Assembly: GCA_903813345.2 (NCBI GenBank)
Contig: CAIIXF020000003.1
Span: 31,989,151-32,053,150 of the forward strand
Length of the DNA: 64,000 nucleotides
Direction: 5' to 3'
Origin: Owenia fusiformis
Lineage: Eukaryota > Annelida > Polychaeta > Sabellida > Oweniidae
Positions 22,309 through 33,260 of the stretch are shown here, in pieces; within the stretch, counting starts at the first letter, position 1; every line of letters begins with the position of its first letter. Both the position numbers and the translations under genes were made by a program. Under the pieces are notes generated by a model. That model ran no database searches and had not been told where the DNA came from. It worked only from the letters and a program-made list of their open reading frames with translations.

Positions 22309-25300
22309 GACAAGTGAGTGATTGCAATAGCTCACCATGTGAGCTAAAAAGGTCAAAAAGGTCTTTTTTCAACTTGCTTCAAATTGACTTAATTTTTTTT
22401 TCAAAATCATCTAGATGTTCTCAGAAATTCAAATCTGACTTTAGATTTGACATTTGACCTTCAATGACCTTCTCAATGTCAAAAAAGGTCAAAAAAGGTC
22501 TTTTTTCATCTTGCTTCAAATTGACTAAAAAAAATTTTCAAAATCATCTACATGTTCTCAGAAATTCAAATATGACTTTAGATTTGACTTTAGATTTGAC
22601 ATTTGACCTTCAATGTCCTTCTCAAGGTCAAAAAAGGTCAAAAAGGTCTTTTTTCAACTTGCTTCAAATTGACTAATTTTTTTTTTCAAAATCATCTACA
22701 TGTTCTCAGAAATTCAAATCTGACTTTAGATTTGACATTTGACCTTTAATGACCTTCTCAAGGTCAAAAAAAGGTCAAAAAGGTCTGTTTTCAACTTGCT
22801 TCAAATTGACCAATTTTTTTTTTCAAAATCATCTACATCTTTTCAGAAGTTCAAATTTGACTTTGACAAGTTCTCAGAAGTTCAAATCTGACTTTAGATT
22901 TGACCTTTGACCTTCAATGACCTTCTCAAGGTCAAAAAGGTATTTTTAACTTGCTTCAAATTGACTAATTTTTTTTTCAAAATCATCTACATGTTCTCAG
23001 AAGTTCAAATCTGACTTTAGATTTGACATTTGACCTTCAATGACCTTTTCAAGGTCAAAAAGGTCTTTTTTCAACTTGCTTCAAATTTACTTAATTTTTT
23101 TTTCAAAATCATCTACATGTTCTCAGAAGTTCAAATCTGACTTTACATTTGACATTTTACCTTCAATGACCTTCTCAATGTCAAAAAAAGTCAAAGAGGT
23201 ATTTTTTCAACTTGCTTCAAATTGACGAATTTTTTTTTCAAAATCATCTACATGTTCTAAGAAGTTCAAATCAAACCTTCTTAAGGTCAAAAGGTATTTT
23301 CCAACTTGCTTTAAATTGACCAAATTGTTTTAGGTGGTGACATTTTGTCATGTTAATGCCTTGTTGTATTATGTTTTATAAAACATGAACAATAATTTGT
23401 TGTTTGACCCCTTGCGATGGAAAAATTCTGGTAATAAAATGTTTTAAATGGTAAGAAAACTAAGATGTTCCAAATCATAAATTACCTAGTTATTCCACAC
23501 AGTTTTGTTGAATCTGCTTGGCTCATATTTGAAAAATCAAACAAAATCTGAAAAACACACTTGCGTTATTATAACACTGATTAAACACCGACATCTACAG
23601 TAAAACTATAGTATATTTTTACATTATTATACATATAATCTATTTTGTTCGTATGCTTAGAATAACGGTCTGTGTCTTATAAAATGTATAAAAGTTCGAA
23701 TAAAAATATTTACGTTTTTTGACCCCTTGTGATGAAAGACATTTTTCGACCCAAAAAGCCGGAAGTATTTTCAGCTAATGGTATTATAAAAGAATACACC
23801 TCCATAAATATTGCTTCAAATGTTGCTGCGCTAAAGTGTGCGCTATAGTGTGATTAAAACACGCTGACATTAGGCGTATACTTGATGCTCAATGTCAGTG
23901 TAATAAGAAGAGACCAGTCTGTCGATGATAAATCATAATTCCCAACCTTCTAATTATATAATACTTCACGAACAACGTTTATAGGGTCTCGAAATCGATA
24001 CCATAATCTTTTTCTCTGATTTGTGCAGACAGTATCTTGAAGAAGCGCAAGAGGCTGAGACATCACGACTTTCTAATTAAAATACATTTAGAAATTGTAT
24101 CCGATTACGGAAGATAAGGGTAACTACTAGGTGTATATATTGATTCTATTTCCTACTTTAACGCTCGTAAAAATCCCCTGAGGTAATCCTCCCTTTCGAA
24201 AGAGGCAGATATAGATGGTGGTGTCGGTGGACGAGCTGGGAAATACAACATCGTGACTAGAAGTAACAACACACTCCAAATAAACTCTGAAAAGGAATAT
24301 GGCAGATCGTTAAGTAACTCCCATGTGGCAATAGTTATTTGTTTGCGTGGAAGGAAGCCATATAATGAAAAAGGTCTAATGAAATGTCACAAATACATGT
24401 AGCTATATATCTATGTCACGAAAGTAATTAGCAGGTGGACATTCTATTTGGCACTTTGCCTTCACCTGACTAACCTTTACTATCTCACCTACTAACAGAA
24501 GTTTCGTTATTCCATCCCCAGCATCTTTAATGAATGCAGCATCACCAGAACAGTTGTGATTTTTATTCTCCAAAGAGATTGTTTGAATATGTTCGGTCAC
24601 TATGTCGGATATATTATGCCCGGACCTATTTTGTTGACAGCTCCCGGAGTCGGGTACAAATACCGGCCCTGAAAATAACTAAAATATAAACGCTAAGTTG
24701 TTTAGTAAAACCCATCCTCCGATCACAGGGCTTCAAAATCCAGAATATATTCTTTCTTTTTACCCCCATGCGATAAGCAGTTAGCCTTTCCCCGATTAAG
24801 GACTCGCAATCTGATTGGCTGTCACAACACTGCGACAGAAATCATGTATAAGTCATTGCGCATAATAAGATCACGTGATTCAGTTTAATCGGGCGCTTCC
24901 AAATTGGTTATAGCAGGGGGAAGACATGGACGAAGGAGGTACGGATTCTGGATACCTGCTTAGGATGATGGTAAAACCATGCAATATGCAGAAGTGAAAT
25001 TAAAGTGTTTTTAGATAAAACTAGAAATGGCGAATCTATAAATCATTTACCATAACTAATGGTAAAGAATGCTGAAATAATTTTGTTCACTATTATTTAT
25101 TATGATATCTATTGTAGGAGGTCACCTATAATGAAGGATACAGCTTGACCCACAGCACCAGCAGTGACACCAACTGATATGGCCAACGTCTGCTGTTCCC
25201 CGGGGAACCACGTGGCAGATAACACAACGGGGCTTGCAAACAGCATTGGCCCACCCCATGCAGTGATAAATTGCCCCATGTGAATTAACCTAAAAGAACA

Positions 25301-26099
25301 CAAAATATGCTTACGATATAATTGATGCTTGATTTTAACATCATGCGACCCATTCTCGTACTTTAATGTTTTTGTGGCATTGCACTTTCAATTTATCAAC
25401 ATAAACAGCCTTGTGAGAGAAGGGGTGGTATGCATTGTTTCTTTGTACTTAGATCACTGTTTGGGATATTGTAGTTTTGCTTTCCTGACTGTTTTTCGTC
25501 TATGCTATGTTCTGCCATCCTCTTTGGTCTTTCTCTTTAGTAGATGTACTTTTATATTGGTGAAAAGGTTAATCTGTTTTACCATGTTTTTCTCGGGGGT
25601 ATCATAGCCAAGCATCGGACACCAGCTCCAACGGCCAAACCTACAGTACTCAACTTACACCCCCATCCTAGACCTAAAACAGTGTAACTTGGAGGTTATA
25701 TTTTACAATAATTTGAATCCACTAGTAAGACTAAAAATCTGTATGGTCTTATATTCTATTTTACGTGTTCTTGACTCGTAAAGTATAGACCAAGACCCTT
25801 TTAGCAGTACCTTTTTTGTGCAGGATCCAGAAACTAGGAACCGCCATTACGAAAAATGCAAGAGGTCCCCATAGAAGCATCAGTGCAAGATCAGTTTTGT
25901 TCCATTGAAACACAACGTTCGCAGTGTCATTGATAGGAGCCCATGTTGACCATAATGCTGGTTGAGTCATAATCACTAGGGAAAATATTTTTAAAATGTA
26001 CCAGCGTCTTTTGTATGTTTTAATTTCTGTTTCTGTGCTCTTCTTCTGTATTATTCCTTCATTTGGTGCTAGCAGTGCAGTTGAATCGTTGTCAGACAT
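16165..26099 (-). CDS. SLC49A4: SLC49A4/DIRC2-like lysosomal major-facilitator transporter, ten exons
   Basis: Minus-strand exons: 26099-25811, 25673-25583, 25289-25126, 24668-24489, 24286-24157, 18402-18294, 17847-17780, 17629-17511, 16743-16561, 16286-16165. All borders are GT/AG and phases close to 1455 nt (484 aa plus stop); human SLC49A4 is close to this length. The SLC49 family comprises MFS transporters; SLC49A4 is lysosomal and reported to move pyridoxine. Seen: N-terminal dileucine signal D5-S-T-A-L9-L10 (the [DE]xxxL[LI] lysosome-sorting form), first helix with WSTWAPINDTAN, the loop WGPLAFFVM...HKKG, GAGVRC, a large Asn-rich luminal loop in exon 4, YFPARPPTPPS before helix 7, YALPAAVFSMW, DDAGWIGFWG, and twelve hydrophobic segments overall. 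Intron 5 (24156-18403) is 5.75 kb, mostly a satellite block. FLVCR-type SLC49A1/A2 is less likely given the exon-by-exon match to DIRC2. Confidence 0.93.
19345..23355. repeat. 4-kb composite satellite block in SLC49A4 intron 5
   Basis: The outer limits carry the palindromic motif ATGTCACCACCAAAAGTGGT (19345) and GGTGGTGACATTTTGTCATG (about 23333). The two flanks (about 19490-20200 and 22345-23330) are arrays of a ~130-150-bp unit: AAGGTCAAAAAAGGTC, then TTGCTTCAAATTGACTAA, ATCATCTACATGTTCTCAGA, and TTTGACATTTGACCTTCAAT. The core (about 20250-22260) is a different array of ~340-bp units marked by 'aattatttgtaaagctagga', with full or partial copies near 20416, 20757, 20898, 21232, 21568 and 21916. 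A GACGGACAGACAGACGG tract closes the core at 22257-22312. Frames inside it are repeat translations. Confidence 0.85.
22257..22312. repeat. GACGGACAGACA simple tandem repeat
   Basis: A tract of about 55 bp made of GACGGACA/GACAGACG 4-bp-based units next to a GCTCACCATGTGAGC palindrome (22331-22345). It lies at the junction between the 340-bp array and the right-hand minisatellite. Confidence 0.8.
23486..23547 (-). other. possible alternative exon of the SLC49A4-like gene
   Basis: 62 nt on the minus strand bordered by TTTTTCAG and GTAATT. It is open in the one frame that ends in the phase needed by the exon at 18402 (reads ...MSQADSTKLCGITR into SPKVYL). The main transcript does not need it: exon 5 joins the next exon directly in phase and aligns with DIRC2 without a gap. 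If used, it would act as an alternative start exon or as a frame-breaking cassette. Could be chance. Confidence 0.25.
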
Positions 26100-26359
26100 A
26101 TTTGTCGAAGGGTGATTAATAAGGGTCTATATCAGAAATTTCATTGTATACACTTCAATCTATTTCATTCTGTATTTGTACTTGACTTAGAAGACATGAT
26201 GTAGTCCAGTTGTTTTTTGTCGTATTTGGGTCAAAACTATTAATATAGTAATGTCTTTGTTAAATTTGTTAATGATCAACCAAATCATTGATATAGAGAT
26301 AAACTCAGAGTAGCTGAACAAACTAGAGCTCGCTTTGGAGCGACTTTGTTGAGATTATA
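26100..26359. promoter_or_regulatory. upstream region of the SLC49A4-like gene
   Basis: Sequence between the start codon and the adjacent TIR element. It should hold the core promoter, but no clear TATA box or initiator was identified. Assignment rests only on position. Confidence 0.25.
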
Positions 26360-26950
26360 CAGGGTGGGCCAAAAAAACGCCACTTTTTTCAAGACACTAT
26401 AACTTTTTTATTTTCCAACCTACATACCCCAAATTTTGCAGTTATATAGTGCCAAGGGTTCTTAGTAATAATATAATGTAACAAGTCCTTCAACTGGGAT
26501 TATATTTGATCTAAAAAGAGGAGTTCAAATGGTCCGCCACCCCATTTGATGATAGATTTTAGTTTTAGTCGCCTTGCTGATATAGCAGTATCAATGAAAT
26601 GTTAGCTATATTTTTTTCAATTTTTTTAGATCGGGTGCCTTCATACCATCTCCTGGAGACCTCCCCATGCCCTATACTCACTTGGGTTTAAATAAAGGCT
26701 ATTAGCTTGTGGTCATCAGGGCGTATCAGTTTAGGAACATTTTGCAAAGTATGCTTATTTCTCATGGCACACCACATGTTTAAGTGAGACGCTGGTGACA
26801 TATTTTATTCAAGTAAAAGTGTATAATTCATGATCAATGGCTAGATAACAACCTCAAGTTTCATTTGGTATGTGAATTATGATTTTGTATCAAAAATTAA
26901 AAAAGTTATAGGATTTTGTTTAAAAAAGTGGCGTTTTTTGGCCCACCCTG
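26360..26950. mobile_element. Tc1/mariner-like MITE (CAGGGTGGGCC ends)
   Basis: Ends CAGGGTGGGCCAAAAAAACG and its complement at 26931-26950, with GCCACTTTTTT and TATAACTTTTT matching further inward; TA flanks both ends. 591 bp, no transposase. The right 250 bp (from 'ggctattag..gtcatcaggg') recurs at 63015-63267. Confidence 0.85.
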
Positions 26951-27217
26951 TATACGTGAATATTTAGAAAAAATTGCACTGTCTAACGACAATTTGGCTA
27001 TTAGGCAGTCATTTTATAAAATGGCGTCCATTTTCATATGTGTTATTTGACGTTTTGCTATCTGTAAAAGTAGTGGAGCTATTTTGTTAATATTTCATAT
27101 GTGCATACTAAAAAAGCATTTTCATCGGAGATGGGATCTCCGCTTCAGTGTCAAGACGTCATTAAATTTTGTGTGGCTACACGTAAGTCAGACCATAGAA
27201 ATATGGACAGCATAAGC

Positions 27218-27457
27218 TAGTGGCGGATCCGGGGGGGGGCTTTAGTGGGCCAAGAATTGATGGGCCTCAAAACATGGGCCTTTTTGGGCATAACTTGGCC
27301 AATTTATGAAAAATGGGCCTCAATTTTTCAAAATTTGGGCTTAATTTTGGGCTTTTGGGGCCCAAAATGTTTAGCCGCGCAAGCGCGAAATTTTTTTCCA
27401 GACTCAACATATGGGCCCCCTATTCTGGATTCCCCTGGATCTGCAGATTTGCCACTG
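27218..27457. mobile_element. short TIR element (GGCGGATCC family, second copy)
   Basis: Left end CTAGTGGCGGATCC with a G-run, imperfect complementary right end near ggatctgcagatttgccactg. The interior is rich in gggcc/ttgggc words, as in 13957-14254. An ORF at 27245-27460 is a translation of the element. Confidence 0.55.
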
Positions 27458-27816
27458 TAAGCTCTCTACTAAAATTGATCAACAGTTAAGGGTGATAGCC
27501 TACCTTCCTAGAAAGTTAAGATAATTCTTTCGAACCTTGTTCAAGAAACTATGTAAAAAACTGTCTAACTGCCTACCATATCAAATAAAAAAAACGCTGT
27601 AAATGAAACAATATGATCTATAAAATTAGCACGCAAATACACGTATGAGAAAACACCTTATACAAAAGGTGAACTTTTGAGCATCCAATTAAGAGGTCCT
27701 TTAAATATCAATCGATTCATACTAATTTTAATATTAAACACCGCTTCAATTTCTCGTATATGGTACTCACAACAAGGTTATTTTTCACAACGATGAATCA
27801 TTACAGTGTTTTTCTA
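27458..27816. other. 3' flank of receptor gene 1
   Basis: Short AT-rich stretch downstream (minus strand) of the first receptor's stop codon. It may include its 3' UTR; no clear poly(A) signal was assigned. Confidence 0.3.
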
Positions 27817-28299
27817 TCAAGGCACTGGGTTAGATCTTGAGATGTCCATTGGAACAGATAAATTATATAATTGTGCTGGTGATGTTTGATTAAAATGAGC
27901 AACTGTCATTAGCGAAGGTGTGAACTTCATACGACCCTCATCCATATAGTAGATAGCATAAAGTTTGGGTAGGAATAACACCAAAAGAGTGACAGAGGCG
28001 TTTAGTATAAGAAGAGCTGATAGAAGGGTGGCTTTGTGATATGCAGATGATGCAGTGAAATATGTTGGTAAAAAGGCAATCCACAGAAAAAGAGTCGTGC
28101 TTACAGAGAAGAAAATATATTTTGATTCATTAAAATTATCCGGTAATAGCCTCGTTTTGAAACCATAATACGAACATAACATGATCAAAACGAGGTTAGA
28201 AATCAATGGAAGGATCAAGGTCTCAATGGGAATCCAACATTGAAGTTCCACGAATTTCTCCGTCAACACTGGCTGGTGTCTTGTAGCAACAGGAGGTAG

Positions 28300-28302
<3 letters not shown>

Positions 28303-28343
<41 letters not shown>

Positions 28344-30412
28344 TTATTTTTTTTTTTATTTCCTACTTTGTTATATTCATACATTGTTTATAATGATTAC
28401 AAAACATGTAATGCATAAAATATGAACAAAAAGAGACGTAATGATACATACATACAAAGTCAATTACATTTCTAATACAAATTTGGTTATCCATTTTGAT
28501 AGTATTACATCTTTTGTCATATTAAAAATTTGAGAATAATAAAACGCATTTGTGATAAATGCATTTGTTACATCAAAAATTTTCCAGTTTTCTTTTTCTT
28601 CCGAATATTTACACCAGTTATTGTATATAGTCAATCCTGCTATTGTTAAAATTATGTTTCTATATTTAGTTATAGTGTTTCCGAATGGATAACCAATTAC
28701 AATATGTTTATATTGAATATCACATTTTAACACTCTTCCAATTTTATTCCACAAAGGTTTAACCTTACGGCATTCAAATATCATGTGCTTCATGTTGTGC
28801 AATTTATTACATATTAAACAATTCTTCGAGACTTTGTTATTCCATTTTGATACGAGAGATCCACATGCCAATAAGTTGTTTAAAAGTTTAAAATTAAACT
28901 CTGAAAAATATGTATAGGTCATATTTATTAATTTTTGATCATATATATTTTTCCAAAGATGTTGTTCTATAATATTAAAACAAGCATTCCAGTGAGTTTC
29001 TTGAACATTTCTTTCAAATTTTAGATTTCGCAGGATGTTGTAGAAAAATTTTGCTTTTTTACCGTCTAAATCAACAAAATGGTTTTCTATTAAAAATTTA
29101 GTTCTATCCCTTATATTGATAAAAGGTAAAATATTTTTATCAATATTTGAACAAACACTCATGATAGTTCTTTTGATAATATATAACTCTATCATCCAGT
29201 TCTTTTTTCTTTGCAATGCTTGAATAAAAGTTTGGCTACTTTTAAAAGAGCCATTTGGATTAAAGAAATCTCCTACGTAAACAAAACCAGACTGAATCCA
29301 GTTTTTATAAAATAAAACACTTCTTCCATTTAAAAATCGTTTGTTCAACCATAACACTTCCCTGAATATATCGTCATTTTTCATTTTGTCATTTCTTACA
29401 TAAGTTTTACATGTGTTAAATGAGCAAAGTATTTCCTTATAAAAAGGAGTAAATATGTTCAGATCATTTATTGATTGTTTATCAAAATTACAGTTCAAAA
29501 GTGTTTCTACTTTAAGACCAGTTTTTTTTATTAAGTGTGATGGAAATAATCTCCATGATGTTTTGCTTGTTAATAATCTACTTATCCACCCAGACTGCAG
29601 GCTTTGTATTTTAAGTTTAACATCTACAACATTTAACCCCCCGTCTTCTATTGCTCCAATTACTGACTTTCTTTTTACCTTATCCTTACCATTCCAAAGA
29701 AAATCAAAAAACATTTTTTCTATTTGTTTTATAATTGACTCGTCAATTTCCATGACTGTAAAATTGTATACAAGCTTTGATATTGCAAGAGAATTTATGA
29801 TTTGAGATTTTCCAAAATATGTTAATTGTCTTGTTTTCCAGGTTTGTAATAATTTTTTAAGATCTCTTAGTTTTGATTCCCAGCTTACAGATTGACACTT
29901 TTGTTTATCCCCAATATATATTCCAAGGCATTTAATGGGTTTACTACTAAATAGTATTTCTTCAATGTGATCATCTTTGGAATTTTTATAAGAACCTAAT
30001 TTTAATCCTTCAGTTTTATTGATGTTTAATTTAAGACCACTTACTCTTGAGAATTTTTCTATTTTCTGTAATGCAAACTTTAGGGAGTCATTGTTTGATA
30101 AAATTAAAGTTGTATCATCTGCATGTTGTACAATTTTGATATTTTTATTCTCTATTTCTATACCATTTATTCTTTCATCATTTTTAATTGAGACTGCCAT
30201 TACTTCTGTACAGAGAATAAATAGTAACGCAGATATTGGACATCCCTGCCGTATTCCCCTATACATGTGAAAGCTTTCAGAAAACCATCCATTATTTTTT
30301 ATTTTTATGACAGGGTCATTATACAAAATTTTTATCCATCTTTTGAAATTGTTTCCAAAGTTAAATTTTTCTAGTGTTTTGAACATGAAATTCCAATTGA
30401 TAGAATCAAAAG
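28303..30412 (-). mobile_element. 5'-truncated non-LTR retrotransposon (LINE, L1/Tx1-like)
   Basis: Minus-strand insertion of 2.1 kb: poly(A) tail (a run of more than 30 T on + from 28303), about 160 bp of 3' UTR, and an ORF end at 28464. Perfect 13-bp duplications CAGGAGGTAGAAC (plus strand) at 28290-28302 and 30413-30425. The element starts inside the reverse transcriptase domain, so the endonuclease and first RT motifs are missing. The perfect duplication, long tail and open frame indicate a recent insertion. Confidence 0.93.
28464..30412 (-). pseudogene. LINE reverse transcriptase, C-terminal ~650 residues
   Basis: Open frame without stops. RT landmarks in order: FDSINWNF (motif A aspartate region), GIRQGCPISALLF (motif B), QHADDTTLIL (the motif C pair of aspartates), KCLGIYIG (thumb-side motif), and near the end a zinc-knuckle-like CLICNKLHNMKHMIFEC. 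It lacks its own start and endonuclease, and reads in frame from the receptor exon upstream. Families with FDSINW and this C-terminal arrangement include L1/Tx1-type LINEs; the exact clade needs a tree. Confidence 0.88.
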
Positions 30413-30425
30413 CAGGAGGTAGAAC
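30413..30425. repeat. target-site duplication of the LINE (partner at 28290-28302)
   Basis: The 13-bp string caggaggtagaac occurs on both sides of the LINE. In the uninterrupted paralogues the corresponding site appears once, within the codons for VLPP after TM4. Confidence 0.93.
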
Positions 30426-33203
30426 TGCTGCAAGGCAGATGGATACTATGGTCTGAAAATAAAAAAAAACATTGTATTTAATACATGTACAAGTACAAAC
30501 AGTGGTAGTATGTAATGTTATGATTATAGCTAGTCTGCACATCAAGTAAAAGATGAGTACAATTGGCAAATTGTCACAACGGCCTTTACGGTCGGTGTAC
30601 ATCTTTTATTCTGTCTTAAACACTATAAAACGGGTGTTGGCACTTGTGTGATTTGGGAACTAAAAACTAGCACTTATTTCTATATCATATTGGAAATGAT
30701 ATTGGTTGGCTACCCAACATATACCCTGTTAGCCACATAAAGGTAACCAAAACAAATCTTAATATCTCAGTTATCTAGAATGAATTTAAAGTCATGTTTA
30801 ATGTTCATGAATATTAATTGAACAAAAGAACATTTAACAAAGTTTAATTGTGTCAAATGTGAACTTAAATACATACTGGATGAGACTGAGTTATTGGGAT
30901 TTGTTTGGGTTACATTTTTTGGCTCATCCTACAGTGTACATGTCTTGTAATGCTATTATCTTGGAGTAAATGTCCCATTTTCATATGGACTTAATGGATT
31001 TTAAAAATGGTATCCGAATAAGGGGTTTGGGTGGGGGTATGATATATTTCCCACTTTAGGTTTTTGTCACTTTGGTTTACGAGATCTTTGTCATTAACAG
31101 ATCAACATTCATTACCTGTATCAGGATAAGAGTTCCCGTGAAGATAACTTGCCATCTAGATGAAATAAAGATCGGTCGACTCATTTTCTTCCCACCATCG
31201 AAAATCCTGAAAACCCTGTTGGTTTTGACGACCATTGGAGCATAAGCAAGAGATGAGCTTATATGAAATCCGATGCAGCTGAGATAACAGTTCATAGGCT
31301 CTGGTTTGGAAATGATCATGAATACAGTCATATAGGCAAGCATCGTCCCAAACATAATGAAAGAAGTGAGTTCTTTGTTTGAAGCTTTTACTAATTTATG
31401 ATTTCGGTTCTTAATGAGCAAAATTGCGGTTATGATGCAAATCAAGAATCCTACTGTAGTTAGCGAACTCATCAATATGGCAAGGGGGTCCTTATATTGT
31501 AAGTAGTTAGATGTTATATCAACACAATGTTTGAATGTCACCTGGTCGGGCCACTTGAATATAGGGCATTCCTCACAAGTACTAGTATCATTGGTTGTTA
31601 TCTCGTTAGTGCGGCACTTCCTGCATTCCCAGCAACATTTCAGTTCCTGTTTAATGTAAAACTCTCCTGGTTGACAGGGGTAGCTGCACATAGACTCTGG
31701 ATACACATTTTGTAGTTTATTATGATCTTTGTGATGGTGCCATTTCAACATTGCATTGTTTATGTTCAAATTCACGTCCTTTTGTTTATCCCATATACCT
31801 ATATGGACAACATGCTGCTGCTGTTTGGCATCAGTTTGGATTTGACTGATTGAATACCTGCCTAGGATATCCCCATACTGGTCGAATCTTATTGGCCCCC
31901 AATAGCCTTCGATTTTAGTATCCATGAGATACTGTTTGAATATCGGTCCCTGTATACATTCATTAATTAACTCTGTATTATTAAATGCTTTTATACATTC
32001 GTTAGTTATGAGGTTGTGTAACCCATGAGCGAATGTACTGACAATGTCTAATAGCACAGAACCTCTTTCACCGTATGGAGTATAGCCATTATTTTCATGA
32101 AGTCTCAAATCCTCTCCACAATGCAATTTGTCTGAGTTTTTAACATTATATTTGCAACCAAAGTGGTTTTCCCAGATGGCATTGATTAATCTTTGGCCAG
32201 ACGGTTGCACGTTGGAAAGATTCTTTGGATTAAGAGATTTTATATATGTCTCCATACCTTCAACTGATTCAGAATAAAAGTCAATCTTTATCGCCCCAAT
32301 CATTTGAGACATAATATCATCTATAGTGTATACACCATCGCCTGCCAGCCAAATGAACTCATTAGTACGATTGGCTCTTTTAATTGCATCGATGATTCCT
32401 TTTAAATCCATGTCATAGGCAAAAACTATAACCACCTTGGGTTTATTGTGTCGTTTAAGATTCATATAGATATCATCAAACTCACCTTGCGTCATTGAAC
32501 TATCGATCACTCCGCTATATTCAAGACAAATGTCATACTTCTTTAACAGCTTATGAATTTTATTGATCCCATTTTGTCCATAGCTATCTGGTCTGTGCAG
32601 TGTAGAAACATAAATCCAGTTGAAATAGCGAATTATGTCAACAATAGCCTGGGTCTGATATCTGTCTGGAGGTGCAACACGCATGAAGTATGGGTACAGC
32701 TCTTTGTTACTTAGTTCGTCGCTTGAGGAATATCCGCTTATTTGTGGAATCTGAGAAAGGCCTAATGCGGGGCCAATCATGACTGAGGATTGGCTGTAAG
32801 AAGCCCCAATAACCCCGATAACTTGATAACTACGTAAGAGTTTCGGTTCGGGTACATCCGAACATTGCTGTGTTTGTGGTATGAGCTGTAAGGCACGGGC
32901 AACTGTTGTTAGACGTTCTTGACAAGTTAAAAGACCAACATAACCTAATTTAATTCCAGGTAGTAAGTTTGGGTCATTGTTCACCATATCCACAGCGTAA
33001 TTCCACCCTCCTATTTCTTTTAACGTACGTAGGTTGCGAGCTGCTGTGTCACTACACAGGGCTTCTTCAGAGAGAAAAACGCCAAGGTAAACGTCGCCTT
33101 GGTGTATATAGACGTCATCGTATTTCCATCCAGTTAAGTATAAATCTGACGCGACGGCATCTAAAACTAGCAAAACTATGTAACAGCCTGTCCAATGCAC
33201 CAT

Positions 33204-33260
33204 GTTTTATGTAAACCTGTATATTATATAATCTCACTAGACTAGATTATATAACTCTAT
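33204..33260 (-). promoter_or_regulatory. candidate core promoter of receptor gene 1
   Basis: On the minus strand, TTATATAAT-type sequences occur twice within 60 bp of the start codon (around 33221-33230 and 33244-33252). Placement parallels the TATA-like boxes close to the start codons of receptor genes 2 and 3. Confidence 0.35.

Larger units (their letters stand above)
27817..33203 (-). pseudogene. class C GPCR (mGluR-like) gene 1, second exon split by a LINE
   Basis: Exon 1 is 33203-31116 (696 codons, intact). It encodes a signal peptide, venus-flytrap ligand domain (ELYPYFMRVAPPDRYQTQ, WIYVSTLHRPDSYGQNG, FAHGLHNL), the cysteine-rich domain (PESMCSYPC ... CCWECRKCR) and TM1 to most of TM4, ending ILIQ at a GTAATG donor. 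Exon 2 begins at 30452 (TIVSICLAAVLPP) but is cut at 30413-30425 by the LINE at 28303-30412, and resumes at 28302/28289 (PVATRHQPVLTEKFVELQCWIP), running through TM5-TM7 to the stop at 27817. Both flanks carry the same 13-bp duplication, so a single insertion explains the break; there is no other lesion. The precursor would encode about 870 aa. As it stands, a spliced transcript would encode exon 1 joined in frame to LINE reverse transcriptase sequence. It may be a polymorphic or haplotype-specific null. Confidence 0.9.

Noticed and set aside
22166-22372. ORF reading CPSVCPSVRLSVRLSVRPS
   Set aside because: Translation of the GACGGACAGACA simple repeat.
19345-23355. CRISPR-like array
   Set aside because: The units are long tandem repeats without unique spacers, in an intron of a eukaryotic gene.
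23486-24286. Including the 23486-23547 segment in the main SLC49A4-like transcript, with a GC donor at the end of exon 5
   Set aside because: Exon 5 with its GT donor joins the exon at 18402 directly in phase and aligns to DIRC2 without a gap; inclusion would break phase.
27817-30602. Treating the 712-codon minus-strand frame as a separate gene
   Set aside because: Its first 50 codons are receptor intron, the next 13 are receptor exon 2, and the rest is the inserted LINE.
31527-31715. Plus-strand ORFs opposite the receptor cysteine-rich domains (also 50500-50703, 55604-55807)
   Set aside because: They are antisense shadows repeated because the receptor sequence is conserved.
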